A stretch of DNA of 7,511 nt from Bacillota bacterium (GTDB lineage: Bacteria; Bacillota_A; Clostridia; Peptostreptococcales; Anaerovoracaceae). The stretch is taken from the NCBI GenBank assembly GCA_017556895.1, contig JAFYLX010000182.1:1-7511 (forward strand). The letters run 5' to 3'. Shown one piece after another: positions 7,151 to 7,511 of the stretch; position 1 is the first letter of the stretch, and each line of letters begins with the position of its first letter. Position numbers and translations under genes: made by a program. The notes beneath the pieces were generated by a model. It did no database searches. It saw only the letters and a list, made by a program, of their open reading frames with translations, and was not told the origin of the DNA.

Positions 7151-7165
7151 TTACAATAGTTGTAA
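7151..7165. promoter_or_regulatory. Probable LysR-type operator (T-N11-A dyad)
   Basis: TTACAATAGTTGTAA is a perfect 6-bp inverted repeat with a 3-bp centre and contains the T-N11-A pattern of LysR-type boxes. Its centre (7158) is about 64 bp upstream of the predicted lysR start, where LTTR recognition sites usually lie. A third copy of the half-site (7124-7129) coincides with the -35. Arms ATTTTACAA (7121-7129) and TTGTAAAAT (7160-7168) also form a longer dyad. Binding by the adjacent LysR protein is inferred. Confidence 0.5.
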
Positions 7166-7167
7166 AA

Positions 7168-7196
7168 TTGAAATCATAGATATCCTTATGCATAAT
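7168..7196 (+). promoter_or_regulatory. Rightward promoter divergent from lysR
   Basis: TTGAAA (7168-7173, 5 of 6), an exact 17-bp spacer, then CATAAT (7191-7196, 5 of 6). The start would fall near 7203. No open reading frame follows on this strand: the transcript would meet the terminator at 7248-7265 and then run antisense to the gene at 7268. It abuts the LysR-type dyad, so it could be controlled by LysR. Confidence 0.45.
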
Positions 7197-7260
7197 AAAA
7201 AAGCGTACCCACTTTCATTTTGTTTCCACTTTAACTTCCACCGGGCAACGCTTTTTTATT
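7194..7260. terminator. Bidirectional intrinsic terminator with a long loop, after the LTA-synthase-like gene
   Basis: AATAAAAAAGCGT (7194-7206) and ACGCTTTTTTATT (7248-7260) form a 13-bp perfect inverted repeat. Inner CCC/GGG (7208-7210 with 7243-7245) can add three pairs. On the minus strand it begins 7 bp after the stop codon at 7268 and ends in a T6 run, separating that gene from lysR; on the plus strand the T6-A-T7 run is 7252-7265. The loop is unusually long (41 nt) and carries repeated CCAC motifs. Confidence 0.7.
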
Positions 7261-7262
7261 TT
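7203..7262 (+). ncRNA. Candidate short RNA divergent from lysR
   Basis: Inferred only from a plausible promoter (TTGAAA-N17-CATAAT) placed just before a terminator-like stem and T-tract. The product would be about 55-62 nt: a short stem GCGU/ACGC with CCC/GGG inside, a roughly 32-nt pyrimidine-rich loop with CCACUUU twice and UUCCACC once, and a U-tail. Such C/U-rich unpaired repeats could pair with purine-rich ribosome binding sites. Against it: a start at 7203 leaves most of the A-tract out of the RNA, so the terminator stem is weak. Not a family I recognise. Confidence 0.25.
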
Positions 7263-7267
7263 TTTGT

Positions 7268-7511
7268 CTATTCAGTTTCTGGCTCATTAAACAATAAGCC
7301 GTAATAGTCTCTTTCTAAGATTAGTGTAGAATAATTAAACATAGCAGACACCCTATTGTCTATCTGTCTGACATATTCAAGGGCATGTTCTTCAAGCTGG
7401 CTTCTAGTCCCTTTGTCGCAAAGCCAGTTCTTATCTTTAAACACTACCAATCCTTCGCTATCAGAGAAGATATCTTTTCCCATAAGCAACCTTGAATCGT
7501 ATTCCAATCCA
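7268..7511 (-). CDS. LTA synthase / phosphoglycerol transferase-like sulfatase, C-terminal 80 residues (5' end beyond window)
   Basis: The frame is open to the window edge (a Gly codon at 7508-7510 precedes the Met at 7507), so this is the C-terminal end of a longer protein. The stretch GKDIFSDSEGLVVFKDKNW followed by CDKG resembles the end of the extracellular sulfatase-fold domain of lipoteichoic-acid-synthase-type proteins, which read roughly G-x-DILSDxExLVIFxxRSFITDKG. The following helix (LEEHALEYVRQIDNRVSAMFNYS, then L-x-x-DYY near the end) also fits that group's C-terminus. Full-length members are membrane-anchored enzymes that transfer glycerol phosphate outside the cell. Catalytic Thr and metal ligands are not in view, so activity cannot be judged. 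Stop TAG is followed 7 bp later by a strong terminator. Family call from memory of the motif pattern. Confidence 0.65.
   Translation of the reverse strand, partial: GLEYDSRLLMGKDIFSDSEGLVVFKDKNWLCDKGTRSQLEEHALEYVRQIDNRVSAMFNYSTLILERDYYGLLFNEPETE

Noticed and set aside
7070..7267. CRISPR array or transposon end in the AT-rich intergenic region
   Set aside because: There are no regular repeat-spacer units, no transposase and no visible target-site duplication around the 13-bp inverted repeat, which a terminator explains.

Overview
The window looks like a piece of chromosome from a low-to-moderate G+C anaerobic Firmicute (class Clostridia; a Eubacterium/Mogibacterium-like lineage would fit, but this is inference from protein style). 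The grounds are strong AGGAGG-type ribosome binding sites at 5-nt spacing, a clostridial-style DinB and DnaE, a dnaE-pfkA gene pair, a stand-alone flavodoxin, and the C-terminus of a Gram-positive LTA-synthase-like sulfatase. Nothing marks the window as a phage, plasmid or genomic island, and no transposase, tRNA, rRNA or CRISPR array was seen.

Left end (1-974, + strand): the 3' part of dinB (DNA polymerase IV). The reading frame is kept throughout but is broken by two nonsense codons, TGA at 612 and TAG at 639, inside the little-finger domain. It converges with a minus-strand cluster.

Middle (1002-6099, - strand): transcribed right to left, dnaE (DNA polymerase III alpha, 1190 aa), pfkA (ATP-type 6-phosphofructokinase, 320 aa) and a 177-aa HemG-like flavodoxin. 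The gaps are 17 and 11 bp, so this is very probably one transcription unit. It puts replication and glycolysis genes together, as in the widespread Firmicute dnaE...pfkA(-pyk) arrangement, with a flavodoxin where pyk is often found. A structured, locally GC-rich 70-bp spacer with a possible promoter separates dnaE from the gene upstream.

Right end (6170-7511, - strand): a 299-aa LysR-family regulator, then a 198-bp AT-rich non-coding region, then the C-terminal 80 residues of an LTA-synthase/phosphoglycerol-transferase-like protein cut by the window edge. The non-coding region is the most information-dense part. It holds a good lysR promoter (TTGTAA-N17-TATAAT), a T-N11-A dyad centred near -64 and a half-site at the -35, which is the classical LysR-type autoregulatory layout. 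It also holds an opposite-facing promoter (TTGAAA-N17-CATAAT) that would make only a roughly 60-nt RNA, and a 13-bp perfect inverted repeat that can terminate transcription in both directions.

The points most worth following up are the doubly interrupted dinB and the possible LysR-controlled small RNA divergent from lysR. Neither is proven by sequence alone. The rest reads as ordinary core genome.
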